From Lutjanus erythropterus (Eukaryota; Chordata; Actinopteri; Lutjaniformes; Lutjanidae): a DNA stretch of 64,000 bases. The DNA is taken from positions 38,904,705 to 38,968,704 of the forward strand of contig CM034592.1 in assembly GCA_020091685.1 (NCBI GenBank), in the 5' to 3' direction. Shown piece after piece: positions 1-12,204 of this stretch (position 1 is its first letter; the number at the start of each line of letters is the position of its first letter). The notes beneath the pieces are model-generated. The model was not told where the DNA came from. It made no database searches and worked only from the letters and a program-made list of their open reading frames with translations. Both the position numbers and the translations under genes were made by a program.

Positions 1-462
1 TCCAACTTTATGCTTCTACACTACATCCCAGAGGCAAATAATGAACTTTTTAAATCTACAAAGCTGAAAGAAGGCTGGCTTTTTAGAGATACGTGGTTCT
101 CACAGGACAGTGATGCTACAGACATTTGATGGTTTTATAGTCCATGATGCATTGCTGTAAACTAGCCGACAGCGGCCTATAAAGTAGCAAAAATGAGCTC
201 AACCTCAAACCTCCACTGCAGTAAACAGCAGTGACACTAAAGCGATAATATTAATCCAAAAACATCAGACGTAATAACACTGACAGGGAAGATTTCACTG
301 CAACCTGACTACTTTTAAGGACATTTATCTGATAATATGTCCATATACTTTTACTTCAGTAAGGTCTTGTGAATGCAGAACTTTTGCTTGTAGTTAAGTA
401 TTTTTACAGAGTGATATTAGTACTTTTGCTTACATAAAGGATCTGCATACTTTTTTACTCGG
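1..462 (+). repeat. Non-autonomous hAT-type MITE, truncated by window edge
   Basis: The stretch matches, with many substitutions, the right two thirds of a very common percomorph MITE that I recognise by its alternating 'tacttttactt' and 'gtatttttacagagtg' phrases. It opens inside the element (wording like 'cttctacactacat') and runs to 'aaggatctgcatactttt', close to where the family's 'ccaccactg' terminus would be; that terminus is degraded. It encodes nothing. The assignment is from memory of teleost repeats; the left end lies outside the window. Confidence 0.6.
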
Positions 463-1094
463 GGGAGTAAGATCATGTCCATATATTGTCTGGACAGACA
501 GACTGGTCTCCACAGAGGCCGCTTTGGGACAGCATGTTCACACGTTATCTTTTCTGAGCTACAGATCATAAACGCTGCTGCACCAAAAGTGATAAAACAG
601 CTTTATTTCATTCACACTTGTCAGACACAAAGTCACAGAGCATCCCTGGATGTGGCTGTAAGCAGGACACAGACAGACACACCGCCCAGCACATCTAACA
701 TCAGACAGACAGACAGACGGACAGACAGACAGACGGACAGACAGAGGGAGGAGCATCAACTGAACGTTACTGTGAATTAATGAAACTTGGAGAGGAGGAA
801 AAAAGTTTACCCGATTACTGTTCACCTCAATCACTCTCTGGATGTTATTTTCTCTCTAGTTCTGCTTCATCGTCATCGACACCCTCTTTGACACGAAGGG
901 GAGGCGGGGCCCTAGCGTACATCGCAGGGCCCTGTGCAACTTGCATAGTGTGCGTATATGGCCGACAAGCTCTGTTGTTAAAAGGTTAGACTTAACCGTA
1001 AAACTTGTTTGAATGTTTCTTCAGTTTCAAAATGGGTAATTGTTACATAGATTGTTAAAATGGAATTCTTTTTTTCTTTTTCTTTTTTTTTGCC
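463..1094. other. Non-coding stretch, no gene seen
   Basis: Apart from the CAGA tract there is no recognisable gene or element. The short open frames carry no known domain and no coding signature. A T-rich run sits at 1070-1091, just before a GAACCC-type repeat cluster. Confidence 0.5.
702..746 (+). repeat. (CAGA)n microsatellite
   Basis: About eleven tetranucleotide units of cagacaga with two cagacgga interruptions. It lies inside a short open frame that is open only because of the repeat. Confidence 0.95.
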
Positions 1095-1099
1095 TCATC

Positions 1100-1260
1100 T
1101 GCTGAATACAGAATATAAGTTCTACATAGAACCCCCAGAAGACAAGGGGTTTTAAGAGAAACCCTTGGGAGTATAAAAAGGATCTTGGTGGAACCCCCTG
1201 GGTGAGTTCTGGATAAAACCCTCTGAATATAAAAGAGTTTTTGGTTGAACCTCATTCTTG
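1100..1260. repeat. GAACCC/GGGTTC minisatellite-like cluster
   Basis: Repeated phrases such as 'agaaccccc', 'aaggggtttt' and 'gaaaccctt' recur with both polarities, as in the palindromic 'GGTTCT...AGAACCC' minisatellite family that appears again at 1740-1870, 16960-17780 and 53680-53900. This copy is degenerate, with roughly three units. Confidence 0.6.
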
Positions 1261-1739
1261 TTGACACACTTAGACAAAGGGAAGTTTTGGCAGCGAGGGG
1301 CGTCTTTTTCCAGTTGTTGTCTGAGGGCACAATAATAATAATAATATGCCCAGGGCACCTCGTGTTTTTACAGGAGTGACCTGAACGCCTCGAGCTGAAA
1401 ACACGTCAACTCAGTGCCGGACAGCATTTGTGTATGTGTGTGTTTTTTTAACCAGTGTACAATCAGATTATTAACACTGTTGAGAGCAAAGTTTCCGGAT
1501 GCTTGTAAATAACAATCATGGAGGACCGTCTAGTGCTGCCTGCTGCTGGATACCTGGAGCTGTGTGATTATACCCACTGTGGTTAGCATTATTTGAACAG
1601 AAAACAGCAGTTTGGAGGGAGGTACTTGAGATTTTGAGATTCCAGGTGAGCTGTTTTCATTCATGGGGAAAGTGGGGAAAAAGCACCACACTGCTCTTTT
1701 TTTTAGTGTCAACAAAAAAGGCAGAGCTGTGCAACTCGT

Positions 1740-1870
1740 TAGTTGGCTCTAGGTGTAACCCTAGAACCATCTAGTCCAGGTGGACCCTTTATAAAAGGTT
1801 CTACCAGGAACCAAACAAAGGTTTTCCTGTGGGGACAGCCCAGAGAACCCTACATGGTTCTAATCAGCAG
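1740..1870. repeat. GAACCC/GGTTCT minisatellite-like cluster
   Basis: A second small cluster with 'taaccctagaacc', 'aaaaggttctacc', 'agaaccctacatggttcta'. It has the same vocabulary as the large array at 16960-17780. Confidence 0.55.
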
Positions 1871-3589
1871 CGTACTGTACTGTATTATTGCCTAATGTGA
1901 GAGTAAATGCAAAAATTACATGCACGCCCGGGATTATGCGGACTAAGAAAGGAAATATTATGGAGGTCAACCTACTGTATTCACATGTGTTGCTTTCTAA
2001 TTAAAGGTTTGTTTATTCATTTAGTGAAAACAACACATTTGATAAACAGTATAAATAGAACAATGTAAACAGGGTAGATAAATACGGTTCTGTTTTGGCC
2101 TTGCCCTACTTTGTGCGCCCTCAAATATTTCCACAGTAACGAGGGAATCATCCAACCAAGGTCAGATTCTTGTGGTGAGTTTATTTTGCTATCTGTTGGA
2201 TCAGAACGGGCGCAGAGGTGTCTGGTGAGTATTGTACCCTGGGATAAAATATGCCACTGATCCAGGATGCCTGAAGAGTTTGTGTTTCTCTCCCACCTCC
2301 GCTGACTCCAAAGCAGATGCTCATCATTTGTTTTAGTCAAGCGCCTCTGTTGGAGAAGGTCAAGGAGGGTGAGCGGACCGTGCTTCGCGCAAAGTCTCTC
2401 TCCACACTATTAAATCCTGCACTGTGGAGACTAATCACTACCGTAGTACACAGCGTGTCGTGTCTGCGCTGCCTCATTTTGTCACTCCTCAGACATACAA
2501 ACAGCCCTTAGATCTGTCAGACTCTGCTACTGTGACAGCCAGCTTGGTATTTAGCAAATTTCTTGATATCCCCCAGGGAGAAGGGGACTTATCAAATGTC
2601 TTTAATGAGATCCTTAATTGAGGAACACTTGTATCACTCACTAATAGGACACAGAAAAAAAAAAAAAAAAACGCCTGTGCTCCAATGTCATTTGATGCGA
2701 GGGTAGGTGAGAGGAGTCACACAGCAGCTGAAAACAAGCTGCAGAGACGCAGACATGACAGAAATAAATCCAGCTGCCTCTCTTGTCCTTGGTGAGAGGC
2801 ACATGTGAAGCATTAGACATGGAATATTATGACATGCTGTAATTAAGGTTTGATTAATTAGGGTAATAAATGGTCAAAGATTATCAACCTCTATCAGTTA
2901 CGAGGAATAGGAACAACATTGACAGCTCCATGGCAACACTTTCCATAAACAACCAAAACAAAAGCTACATTTTTACATTTATGATTAAGTGAGCCGGTTA
3001 TAATTTACAAGTTACTTTTGATGTTTAGCCTAAGATCGGCGTTAGGTTCATTCATTTTTTGTCCAGTTATTCCTCGCTTTACAATGTGGGAATGAACATT
3101 GAGATTAATTATGATGGTCTCTCTCACATTAAAACAATAACAAAAGACGTAGTTCGATTAAACGTATTAATGTAATTTGGGGGTTTTCAGGTTGATCATA
3201 ATGCATTACTTAACACTGCTGTGCTGCTATATTTATATATTTAGCAGTTCAAAAACACTGGTCTTGAGTTCATTTGCAGACATTATTATTTGCAAGAAAA
3301 GATCATTTTGAAAGGTAGGTGTAAATAAAAGAGGCATAAATAAATGGGAGTTCTTGGCAATAACAAAGATAAGGGATACTGAGTTGTAATTGTTCTCCGA
3401 GTTAATATTAGCTGACTTTTTCCTTTTCTTATATTTTATTTCCTGCAGTAGGGTAAATTACTTAATCTGAATTTAAATGGAAATGCTTTCTTATATAATA
3501 GTTAAGATATATGGATGTATATGTGTGTGTTTAGTTATGTTTATTGTAAATGTGTGTTTCTTGTTATAATGTTTGTAAAGCAAAATGCA
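1871..3589. other. Unique-looking AT-rich stretch, nothing recognised
   Basis: There is no coding region, RNA gene or recognised element. It contains a 17-base A run near 2656 and long AT-rich segments. Short open frames here have no recognisable domains. Confidence 0.5.
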
Positions 3590-3819
3590 CCAATTTATTT
3601 TTTTTTTTAAAGTTATTTTTTTGGGCATTTTTTGCCTTTAATGATAGTGACAGCTGAAGGTATGACAGGAAAGGGGGGTGAAGAGACAGGGGATGACATG
3701 CAGCAAATGGGCCGCAGGCGGGATTCGAACCGGCGGCCGCTGCAGAGGACTAACAGCCTCAGTACACGGTGCGCACGCCCTACCGACTGAGCTATAGGGG
3801 CGCCCGCCAATTTATTTTT
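3590..3819. repeat. Target-site duplications of the SINE
   Basis: Direct repeats ccaatttattttt at 3590-3602 and 3807-3819 bracket the SINE exactly, with no mismatch. Confidence 0.9.
3603..3806 (-). mobile_element. tRNA-derived SINE with 13-bp target-site duplication
   Basis: Read on the minus strand, it starts with a tRNA-like head: a pol III A box (tagctcagtcggtagggcg, complement of 3776-3794) and a B box (ggttcgaatcc, complement of 3721-3731). A non-tRNA body follows, then a tail with 'aaaggcaaaaaatgccc' and an A-rich end. The insertion is flanked by identical 13-bp copies of ccaatttattttt at 3590-3602 and 3807-3819, the expected product of target-primed reverse transcription. The intact boxes and perfect duplication suggest a fairly young copy. 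It is not a functional tRNA gene: the anticodon arm does not fold, and the SINE body follows the B box. Confidence 0.92.
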
Positions 3820-4121
3820 GTGTTAAAAAACAAACAAAACATTTACGATAATGTAAGAACACAACTCAACAAAATGTAGAACATATGTGCAGCATTTTTA
3901 GATATTTTAATGCTTAAAAATGACATATTATCATTTTTAGTTGTATCAGACCCAGACCTAGTGGTATTGGCAGGTTAGTTAGCTAACAGCGAAGATGAAG
4001 TTAGCGGTTAGTCTTAGCTGTAATATTCTTGTTAAGATTAGCGGCGTTGCGAGACTCATGAAGTTTTGTAACTTCTGCTAATAATCCCTGTTGTTACTAA
4101 TTCAGTAAGCAGTAATTTGAT

Positions 4122-4320
4122 CAGTGGTGGACAAAGTATTCAACCCCAGTACTTGAGTAACATTTGACCAGGAGTATCTATACTTGGACTCAACTACAAC
4201 TGAAAGTTGCTTAGTCAAAATGAAAGTATTAGAGTTCTTGCTTTTAAAAATAGTTAAGTATTCAAAAGTACAAATTACAAAGTACATTTTCTAATATCAG
4301 TACATTGCTGTATTGTTTTC
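4122..4320 (+). repeat. hAT-like MITE left end (cagtggtgg terminus)
   Basis: It starts with cagtggtggacaaagtatt and continues with 'agtacttgagtaac' and 'gttaagtattcaaaagtac', wording typical of percomorph hAT-like MITEs. A matching right terminus was not found nearby, so this is a one-ended relic. The similar but distinct terminus gccaccactg occurs at 37502-37511. Confidence 0.55.
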
Positions 4321-5842
4321 ACAGTGTATTTACAGAAGCTTGTAACTCTGAAACCACATAATGATGCACTGACTTGCTTGTAGAATCAATCTGTTACACA
4401 AAGTCTATAGAAACACGTATAAAAACTTAAAAAGAAATGCGATCAAAAACAAAAAGGACAGCTGTTGTCAATTTCTGAGGTAACTGTTAAAATCACCCCA
4501 TAAAATTAGACTGAAGCCAACTGTAAGGAGTTCTCAGAGTTAAATAATTGAGATTTCTTTCAGGCTTCAGGTTCAGTGTATACATTTATTATGTGGTATT
4601 TTTCACTTTGCTGAAAACAATCCAACATTAAAAGCCTACCTGGAATTATTTCTCACATCTTGAGGTTTAATTCTGTCTGTCTTTCTCCTGCGTCACCATC
4701 ACCGAGTTTTGTCAAGTCATAACTTTCCAAAAAAAAAAAACAAATGGTGGGCGAGTTTTGAACAAAGCACAGGATGGAAAGGTGAGTTTTGAAACCAGCA
4801 GAGCAATCATTGTGTCGCTGGTATTGATCAACACCCCAATCAAACCAGCAGAGATGTTTTAAGATCATTTTGTGCTGTGGAGCTGTAAAAACCTTACTTA
4901 TTGCACCTGTAACAGACTCTTATCAGCACCCGCACCAGGTGTTACCATCTCCAGATATCTGTATAGGATGGACTATAAGATTTAGGCTTTCGATATATTT
5001 ATTTGTGCTTTCCAGGTGTTAGGAGAACTGGGACGGGATGACCTTTTTCCACCTGCCTCAGAATAAAGCACAGTGAGCTTCAAAGAACTCGCCTTGAATG
5101 AACTGCTTCAAATGGAGTCAAAAATGGAATACTGGAATACAGCAGGAGGCAGCAACCTTATCTCCTGTGAATTATGTTTTTAAGCAACTATTTTGCATTG
5201 GCAAAATAGGTTTTGTGAAACGCTAATTTAAATGTGTGTGCAGCTTGTGTTTCCTGTACACCTGCGTTCTCTCCTTGTTGTATTTCAGTCTCCCCCCGGT
5301 TGCGGGTGATCGTGCCGCGAGGACGAAGAACAGAGGCCGAACAGAACCTGGAAGACAAGAGACATTCATCGGCGGCGATGCAAAATGAAAATCAGTTTAC
5401 GGAAGAAATAATATGGTTGGCGCTGGGTGTGGAGCGTTGTTTACCTGCGTGAAAGGATATTATTTACAGAGCCATCACCGGAGAGAGGCTGCTCTGATAT
5501 GACTGATGCAGGCATGTGAGGAAGGGAGAGACTGCTTGTGCAAGCAAAACACTGACAAGACGAAAAGTAGAGGCGATCTGTGAAGAGCACCCTCACTTTT
5601 GATGTAGGTATTTTGCAGTTGGCTGCCATCAAACACATGCATCAATCACACATGGCACAGATGTGGGCTGTGATGAATAGACTCCTGACAAGATCTGGCG
5701 ATGAAAATAAGCTTGACAAAGAACTTGAATGATTGTGACAGCCAAACACACAAAAAAAGGAAAAGTTTTTTTTTATTTGCAGCTGCAGTCTAAATGTCCA
5801 GCTCGCTCAGAGGAATTTTATCTCACAGGCTTAACAATTAAA
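4321..5842. other. Unique-looking stretch with one splice-acceptor-like site
   Basis: There is no gene or repeat that I can name. A strong acceptor-like sequence (ttctctccttgttgtatttcag, ending at 5288) precedes a GC-richer open frame up to a stop near 5452. No family resemblance is visible, so it is treated under findings rather than called as an exon. Confidence 0.4.
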
Positions 5843-7209
5843 AGGGTAGACTGGGGACCGCAGCAACACTTTTTGCAAGTCTCTCAGTTTCTCTGAAACT
5901 ATCTGGACTCGACCAACCAAATTTTCATACACTGGACTCTGATCTGTCTGCTAATAGTAAGTAGTTCCTCCGTGAAACTGCAACATCCACCAGGGTTGTG
6001 GACGATCTTGAGCAACCAGGCCATTATTTCTATAAAGAGACATTGCTGTTGAGTTTTTTTAAATGTATGTTGTAGATGAGACGTCTCTGCAGCTGATATC
6101 TCCAAACCTCCGCAACTCACAAGGCAAAAAATATAATTGTTGATTTTGGGGTGAACTGTCCCTTTAAAGATGATGACATATAGCACATTATTCACAAGTT
6201 TTATTTGAATAGAAGTCACATGATGCAACTGACCCCAACCATGGGGACAGTTGCAACATATTAAAATACATATATATTTAAATTTAAACATTTCACTCAT
6301 TAACTTTTGCTTTTTGACTCAAAAATATGGACTGCTTTACAATTATAATATTTCTTTATTTAGTAAAAATGTATTAAATAACAATTATTGAATTTGTTTA
6401 TGCATAGAACATATAACCCTATTTGAGTCAATGTGCAGATGTTAAATCTATATTTCAGGGCGAGACAAAACTTCATCAAGTTGCAATGCAACAAACTTTT
6501 ATTGAAGTTACTACAAGGAACTTTTCATATTTTGCTTTTGGAGACCCCCATGAGCAAAAGCAGCTATGTCTCCCACATAATAACCACAAAATCTGTCAAA
6601 AATAACATATACCTAAATAAAAATCTCCTCCCGCTTCTTTTGAACTGGCTAACGTACGACTCACTGTACTGGAAAATGTAAACAGAGGCTCCTTTGAACT
6701 GATTTCACTGAGAATCTGACCCAGTGAATGATCTTGTTAACTTAAGTTGGTCGTATAGAGGTATCAGTATTAAACTGAGACTGAATCATAACGGGTTAAA
6801 AACTCTTTGCAGTAGCTTTAAACATGTATTTATTGTACAAAACTGCAACAATGTCTACTTCATGTTGAGAAATACAGTTATGTGGTCTATTCTGATATTG
6901 CTGCTTAGTGTGCAGACAGTTTTAACTTACAAGCTAAACAGACATGACAAGACATCATGTCCTTTACTAAACACACTGAACTTGACACACGCTAAACAAA
7001 ACGATGATTCAAACTTAAGGACGGGACAAAGTGACGTCACGCCTCCAAAACAAGCGCAGCATCAGATATTGAACATATCCTCTGTCTTCCTGGTTGGTGA
7101 GACATACTGAGCATGTGCAGTACGAGTATCATCACTCTGGCATGTTCCTGACTGGAGAAATAAGACTTGTTGGAACCGTCCCCGGTTGCAAATGTCCCCA
7201 GTCTACCCT
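5843..7209. mobile_element. Inverted-repeat DNA element, 1.37 kb, superfamily unknown
   Basis: The ends are exact 16-bp inverted repeats, agggtagactggggac at 5843-5858 and its complement at 7194-7209, each followed inward by a degenerate GCAAC. The motif GGGGAC-N3-GCAAC recurs internally (near 6242) and a variant occurs next to the right end, suggesting subterminal repeats. No transposase reading frame is visible, so this is probably non-autonomous. The flanks show no convincing target duplication. It contains another repeat at about 5920-6178. It may be related to the element at 53098-53996, which also has G-rich ends near GTAAC. Confidence 0.6.
5920..6178 (-). repeat. Dispersed percomorph repeat nested in the 5.8-7.2 kb element
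   Basis: On the minus strand it contains 'aactcaacagcaatgtctc', 'gcctggttgctcaagat' and 'gttgcagtttcac', the wording of a non-autonomous repeat I recall as ubiquitous in teleosts. It ends near 'ggtgaactgtccctttaa', a typical terminal phrase. The family name is not recalled. The short open frame across 5899-6300 (-) is incidental. Confidence 0.6.
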
Positions 7210-8416
7210 ATATTATGATTTTAGCTAAATTCAGGCAGACCTTATATGTGGCAAAGCTACAAGCAAATCAGCATCGCTTTCTTTGTCTTAATATTTATCA
7301 TCATTTGCATAATACTATTTGGATTTCAGATTATTTCACACAAGCAAAACCAATTTCAATAGCTCAGTCTTGTCGCTCGCTTATGTAGTCATAATGGTCA
7401 TCCAACTGTGTAATTGGACATTTTAAACTGTTAAGCAAGTTAGTAACGAGCAACACAGTGGAGTAGACCAGCGCATTAAAGTTGAATGACAGTTGAATAT
7501 GGAAGGAATACGGCCGTCACTGTCCGCCACTTAACTGCTCCGTACATTTAAACCCCTCGGTTAATGCAGATTATGTCAACATGTCCATTAAACACAGTGC
7601 AGAATGATGAATAACATTACTGTCGAGCGCCTTAACCCCTCAGAGATGAACTACAATGACTGTCAAATGACCTAAATGTGAATTTGTTATGAAATCATTC
7701 CACGAGATTTCTTTTTTTTTTTCTTTTTTTTTTTTATCTCTGTGTCCTTTTGGGATATCTGCTAAGGAGATTAGTGGCTGAGAATCAGTTAGAGTTAACT
7801 ATGACAAGAGAATGACAGTTCATTTAGATGGTGAAAATTGCTGGTGGGATTTCCACAGGAGTGCCACCAAGCTGGCTTAATACTGTTTGTGATAGCAGCT
7901 GACAGGACGCCTTTTGGGAAAGAGCATTTGGGATTCTGACCTTTCCTTTTGACAGAGGTCACGGTTTATTTTCTTGCGTCAATACATGCGGCTCCAGCTC
8001 GGCCGTCGTCACACTGGGAAGCATTTCAAAACCCCAAAGGGAGGAACAACCAGTTATGCACCAAAAATCGCATATAATCAAAGACAGCCATTATGAAGGC
8101 TTTCAGTACGCAGCGTGGCATGACTGGCAGCCCTTTTGCAGCACAGTTGGAAACTACACTGTAGTGATGTGAATGCATCTATATTTACCCTAAGGTTTAA
8201 CAGATTAGGCCTATTCATGGAAAAGTGATGGCAGGTGTACAGTACAGTACAGTGTGATCAGTGACGTGCGCCAGAAAACACCTTTCATGTTCACACTTCT
8301 TCTCCTGTTCACCTTAAGACTGCGTCGTATATTTAGGCGTTAATGAGGACATGTTGTTGTCAAGGATGCAGAATGTAAAGTCAGGCACCTAAGTTCAGCC
8401 TTCGAGCACTTTAGAA
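7210..8416. other. Unique-looking stretch, nothing recognised
   Basis: No gene or element is recognised. T-rich runs lie at 7710-7735. No open frame of note. Confidence 0.5.
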
Positions 8417-8504
8417 CAGTGGTTCTCAAAGAGAGGTCCGGGGATCCCCAGGGGTCCTTGGCCCTCTGCCAGGGGGTCCATGAAAAGTTTTCAGATTCAT
8501 TCAC
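8417..8504 (+). mobile_element. hAT-type MITE left end (cagtggttctcaaa)
   Basis: It opens with cagtggttctcaaagagagg and a self-complementary 'ggggatccccaggggtcc' block, the terminus of a widespread vertebrate hAT family. The body is interrupted at about 8505 by another MITE, and no right terminus (complement of cagtggttctc) is found downstream, so the element is truncated or decayed beyond 8793. Confidence 0.7.
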
Positions 8505-8792
8505 TTAAAGTTCCAGCGTGTAAGATCTATTGGCAGAACATGGCACAAAAATAACTTTTGTGTTTTCATGTTTTCATTAGCGCAAAAGCAAGAATCTTGT
8601 TTTTGTTGCCTTAGAATGAGCCACCATGTGTCTCTGTTATGTTTCGACAGTCGCCCAGGATGGACAAACCAAACGCTGACTCTAGAAACATCAAATCGCA
8701 TTTCTTTGAAAGTTGCACAGTCACTGTAGGTTCTCCGGGTTCTTCCGCTTGGAAGGGGAGGGTGAGATTAAGTCCTACACACTGGTCTTTTT
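8505..8792. mobile_element. Percomorph MITE nested in the hAT end
   Basis: The ends are imperfect inverted repeats: 'ttaaagttccagcgtgtaag' at the left and 'aagtcctacacactggtctt' at the right. Internal phrases 'cttagaatgagcc' and 'ggatggacaaaccaaac' match a MITE I recognise as extremely common in percomorph genomes. Its length is about 288 bp. Open frames over this stretch on both strands are incidental. Confidence 0.7.
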
Positions 8793-10130
8793 TGTTCTTC
8801 GTTACAGCCTGCCTTTATTTTATGATTAGACTTTTACCAGTCATTACTTGTTTACTGTTTCTTTCATATTCACAGACTGTTGTTTTTAAATTTGTCATTA
8901 AGCCTATTTAATACTATTATTTATTCTTCATTAATTTATTATATGAATAAATAAATGAATCAATTCTAAATTTGTTCAAATTGTTGTGAAACCCTGTTTT
9001 ATATAATGATAAATAAATTACCTTGATACCTTATATGTTAAATACAATTATTTTATTTTTACTGTATATTATTTGAAATAATCAGAATCTGCATTTTATT
9101 TTATGTATGCACTATAGTGAAACACACTGTATGTTTGTTATGGGTATTCTGTGTTGACATGGTGCAAATATTTAAATTCACGTCTAATATCTTTCCAATA
9201 CATTTCTCTTGTGTTTAGACTACATCAAATTACTCCAAGGAACACAGCATGAGGGGGTATATTTATGGCCAGAGCAGTAACTGCTGTGAGGATGCCATTA
9301 TAATGTAAGGATTAAAAAAAAAAAGAAAATTAAAAATCCAAACATGGTTAAAATGTACATCTGATATGGGTTTTGTCCACGGGTGTAGCCAAATGGCTTG
9401 ACCACGTCCCCTTAAAAGCTGCCATCATGGCACATTTGACCTAGATACACAAAAACCGGTAGGCACACGTATCACGCTGAGACGTACAAAAAAATTCATT
9501 TGGGCCTCATCCTAAATCCAAGAATAAGTTGTCCATTTTGTGTTTCACAGGTGTATTTGAACAAACTCCTCCTAGAGAATTAATCAAATCAACTACAATA
9601 AAATCAGTGTGTATCATGTAGAGACCTTCACAATGAAAGTTATTTAAAAAAACTTGATTGTTTTTGTTGATGGATGAGTCTCTGGTGCCGTGTTGAATTT
9701 CAGTGTTTTCCTATGAAACAGGAACTTGTTATATCTCAGCACACTTTGTCCAACCTCGCCCCAGATTCCACGTGTCTGATAGAAGTCCCACCCTGAAGAC
9801 ATCGACATGACAATTAGGTTTAATAGTCACTGCGCCATCTACTGGCAACAGGTAGTAAGCCTTGAACAACAATCATAATTTGGTTTACAGGAAACTCATG
9901 GTGTGGTCGACACTTAATATACTAATTAGTCTGTGTTCTTTTGCGCCACATAGTAAAAACAGGAAGTGGCACTGAACTCCTTCATGCAGCGGCCAAAACG
10001 CATGAAAATTCGGAGGCGTGTTCACCAGTTGCCGTCCGGCCACCGCACACCCCAACACGCTTTAATTTCTTTCTTGTAAGGGTGAGAAAAGATGGAGAAC
10101 CTCTGCTCTACAACATTGATCTGGTGGTTA
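8793..10130. other. AT-rich stretch with possible old dispersed repeat
   Basis: 8793-9230 is very AT-rich, with 'aataaataaatgaat' type runs, and may include the decayed remainder of the hAT element. 9360-10130 has phrases ('ttttcctatgaaacaggaa', 'gcgccatctactggcaaca', 'ggagaacctctgctctac') that resemble old teleost dispersed repeats, but boundaries cannot be set. The 111-codon open frame at 9941-10276 lies here and shows no domain. Confidence 0.35.
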
Positions 10131-11761
10131 ATAGCCACCTCAAGCACAGACATAACACCATTACTGTGAGTACATTACAGCACTTCCTGAGCATGGATCA
10201 TATGGCCGCTCTTATATCTTCTAGTTTACAGTGGTCAATACTTTTGGCAGCGCAGCTTTTCTGCACTCACCCATAACAGTCAAAAAAGCCTTTGAGGTGC
10301 AAGGATTTTACTGTGTGAGAGCAACGGATAACAATACCACCCCCGCATCCTGCTCCGGCGTGCTGAAGGACTGACATGCCTGAAAGGAACAACTGCTGGG
10401 CGGAAGGTCGGGACATTCAAATAAACAAGAATTTTGAGAACTCTCAATCAAATGCCAAGAAATAATCGAAAATGCACCTTTTTTTTTCTCCCTGTGCTGC
10501 TGCTGCATATGCCAGCGTTCATCCTATACACTCCATCTATTGTTGCTTCTCTCCTTGGTCTCTTTTCAGTCCTCTGACATTCTTAACTACCATACTGAGT
10601 ATAATCAGTGGGAACTGGTGAAGATAAAAGCCTAATCAGTCATCCGTGTTCCGCTCTCATTCACGGAGCGGAATATATTATATAAATCATATACATTTGA
10701 ATTATTCCCATTTCAGTGGTTCAATATTTAATTTTGGGGGTACTTGGCAGGAGGTTGGTTTATTCCTTGACAGTGCTTTATGATAGAGGACATGCACATA
10801 CTTTGAAATCATTGTTTCACGGTCGCACAACGTGCAAGATAAAGTTTCAAAAGGGGAAAAATGATTATATGACCCATGAACTTTGGCTTCCTATGGTGCG
10901 TGGGAAGTTAAAGGGAAGATTAATGCATTCTGCAGTCTGTTTCACTCCGTTTTCTAAGACACATTATGCCATAGAATAATTGCTACTAGATGGTAGCCCC
11001 AGCTTATGTTTCTCTTCATTTCAAAAGCATGTCCGTAATTAGACTTTATTTAAAATTAGCTCCAGTCTGTCCATTTAAATAGGGTAACAGAGCAGAGTAT
11101 GATTCAAGCTTTCTATGTGCCCTGGCAGAGCAGCTGGTCTGGCAGATATTAGCTCCTTTTAGTGGGCTGACCACTTCACCAAGCCTGATAATATAACTCT
11201 GAAAATTGGATATGGTCACTGAGGGACAAGCGGACTGAGAAAATCAGAATTACTCCTCATTTGTATGTGATTTACATTTTTTCAATTGGTCTTTAAAAGG
11301 CCAGCATTGGGCTCAATAAGAAGATTAAAAGCAAATATAGTTTTGTCAAACCAGGGGCTTGGGTGAGAGCTATTCACTTTCACGTCAGCTTTAAGTCGAA
11401 GATTTGCTGTCAGGCCTGGTTGCTACTGTAGCTTATTCGGGGATTTAAGTGTCTTTTTTGGCCCAGGATCTTTTAACCAAGCGAGCTCTGTGTTATTTCA
11501 AATCAACGCCTAAAGCGTGAGTAGTGGGATGAAGAAAGTGGGATTGCACAAAAGTTGTGACCACTATTCTGTAGCTACAATGAAATCAGATAGATTTGAC
11601 ATGGCTACTTTCATATCGCACAACATGTTCGCTCACACAAACCAGGGGGAGCGGCTTTGAATCGTTCAGTCGGGAAAACAGCTTAAAGGTCAGGCAAGTT
11701 AAACTTTCACTCCTTAAAGCTAACTTTCTTTTTTTGTCTTATAACCCCAGCTGGGATTTTG
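10131..11761. other. Unique-looking stretch, nothing recognised
   Basis: No recognisable gene, RNA or repeat. Moderately AT-rich, with short incidental open frames only. Confidence 0.5.
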
Positions 11762-12165
11762 AAGGGATGGTTCAGAATATTTTAGGTGGGGTTGTATGAG
11801 GTATTTAGCGTTAGTCGGTGTATTACTTACAGTAGAAGGTGGTCTCTAGGCCACCAGTTTGGAAAAGCAGCAGGCGTACTTGTGTAGGAAGCTGAGCAAT
11901 GTACTGCTGTGATAGAGTCAGCAGCAAAACATTAAAACAATCAATGTCAGTCTAAGCGTATACTATATTCTTAATATTTTGCACCGCTTTAAGTTGCCAC
12001 CAGACAACCTTTTCCAACAGGAAAGCACAGTCATATAAGCCACATATCATCCTCTGTCAAAACCAGCCTCCATAGGCAAAATCAGCAATTTTACCTTGCA
12101 GAACATTAAAGTCACTGGTCTACCGCTCCCTTGTTCAGTCAGTTGGTTTGTGTTGTTGTTTGACT
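11762..12165 (+). repeat. 'ggatagttcagg' repeat family, copy A
   Basis: It begins aagggatggttcag, then 'ggggttgtatgaggtattta', 'acagtagaaggtgg', 'gagcaatgtactgctgtgatag', and ends in 'aaatcagcaattttacc' and 'ctggtctaccgctc'. The same order of phrases, in complement, makes up copy D at 14985-15415, which establishes the family inside this window. Confidence 0.7.
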
Positions 12166-12204
12166 TTTGTGTTTTAAAAGGATAGTTTGGATGGAGTCAC
12201 ACAA

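Noticed and set aside
3613-3810. 65-codon frame and a possible tRNA gene
   Set aside because: The A and B boxes belong to a SINE with target duplications and a non-tRNA body; the frame is a by-product.
7032-7039. Perfect CRE (tgacgtca) as a promoter element
   Set aside because: It lies within a dispersed transposon relic, and no transcription start or gene is near.
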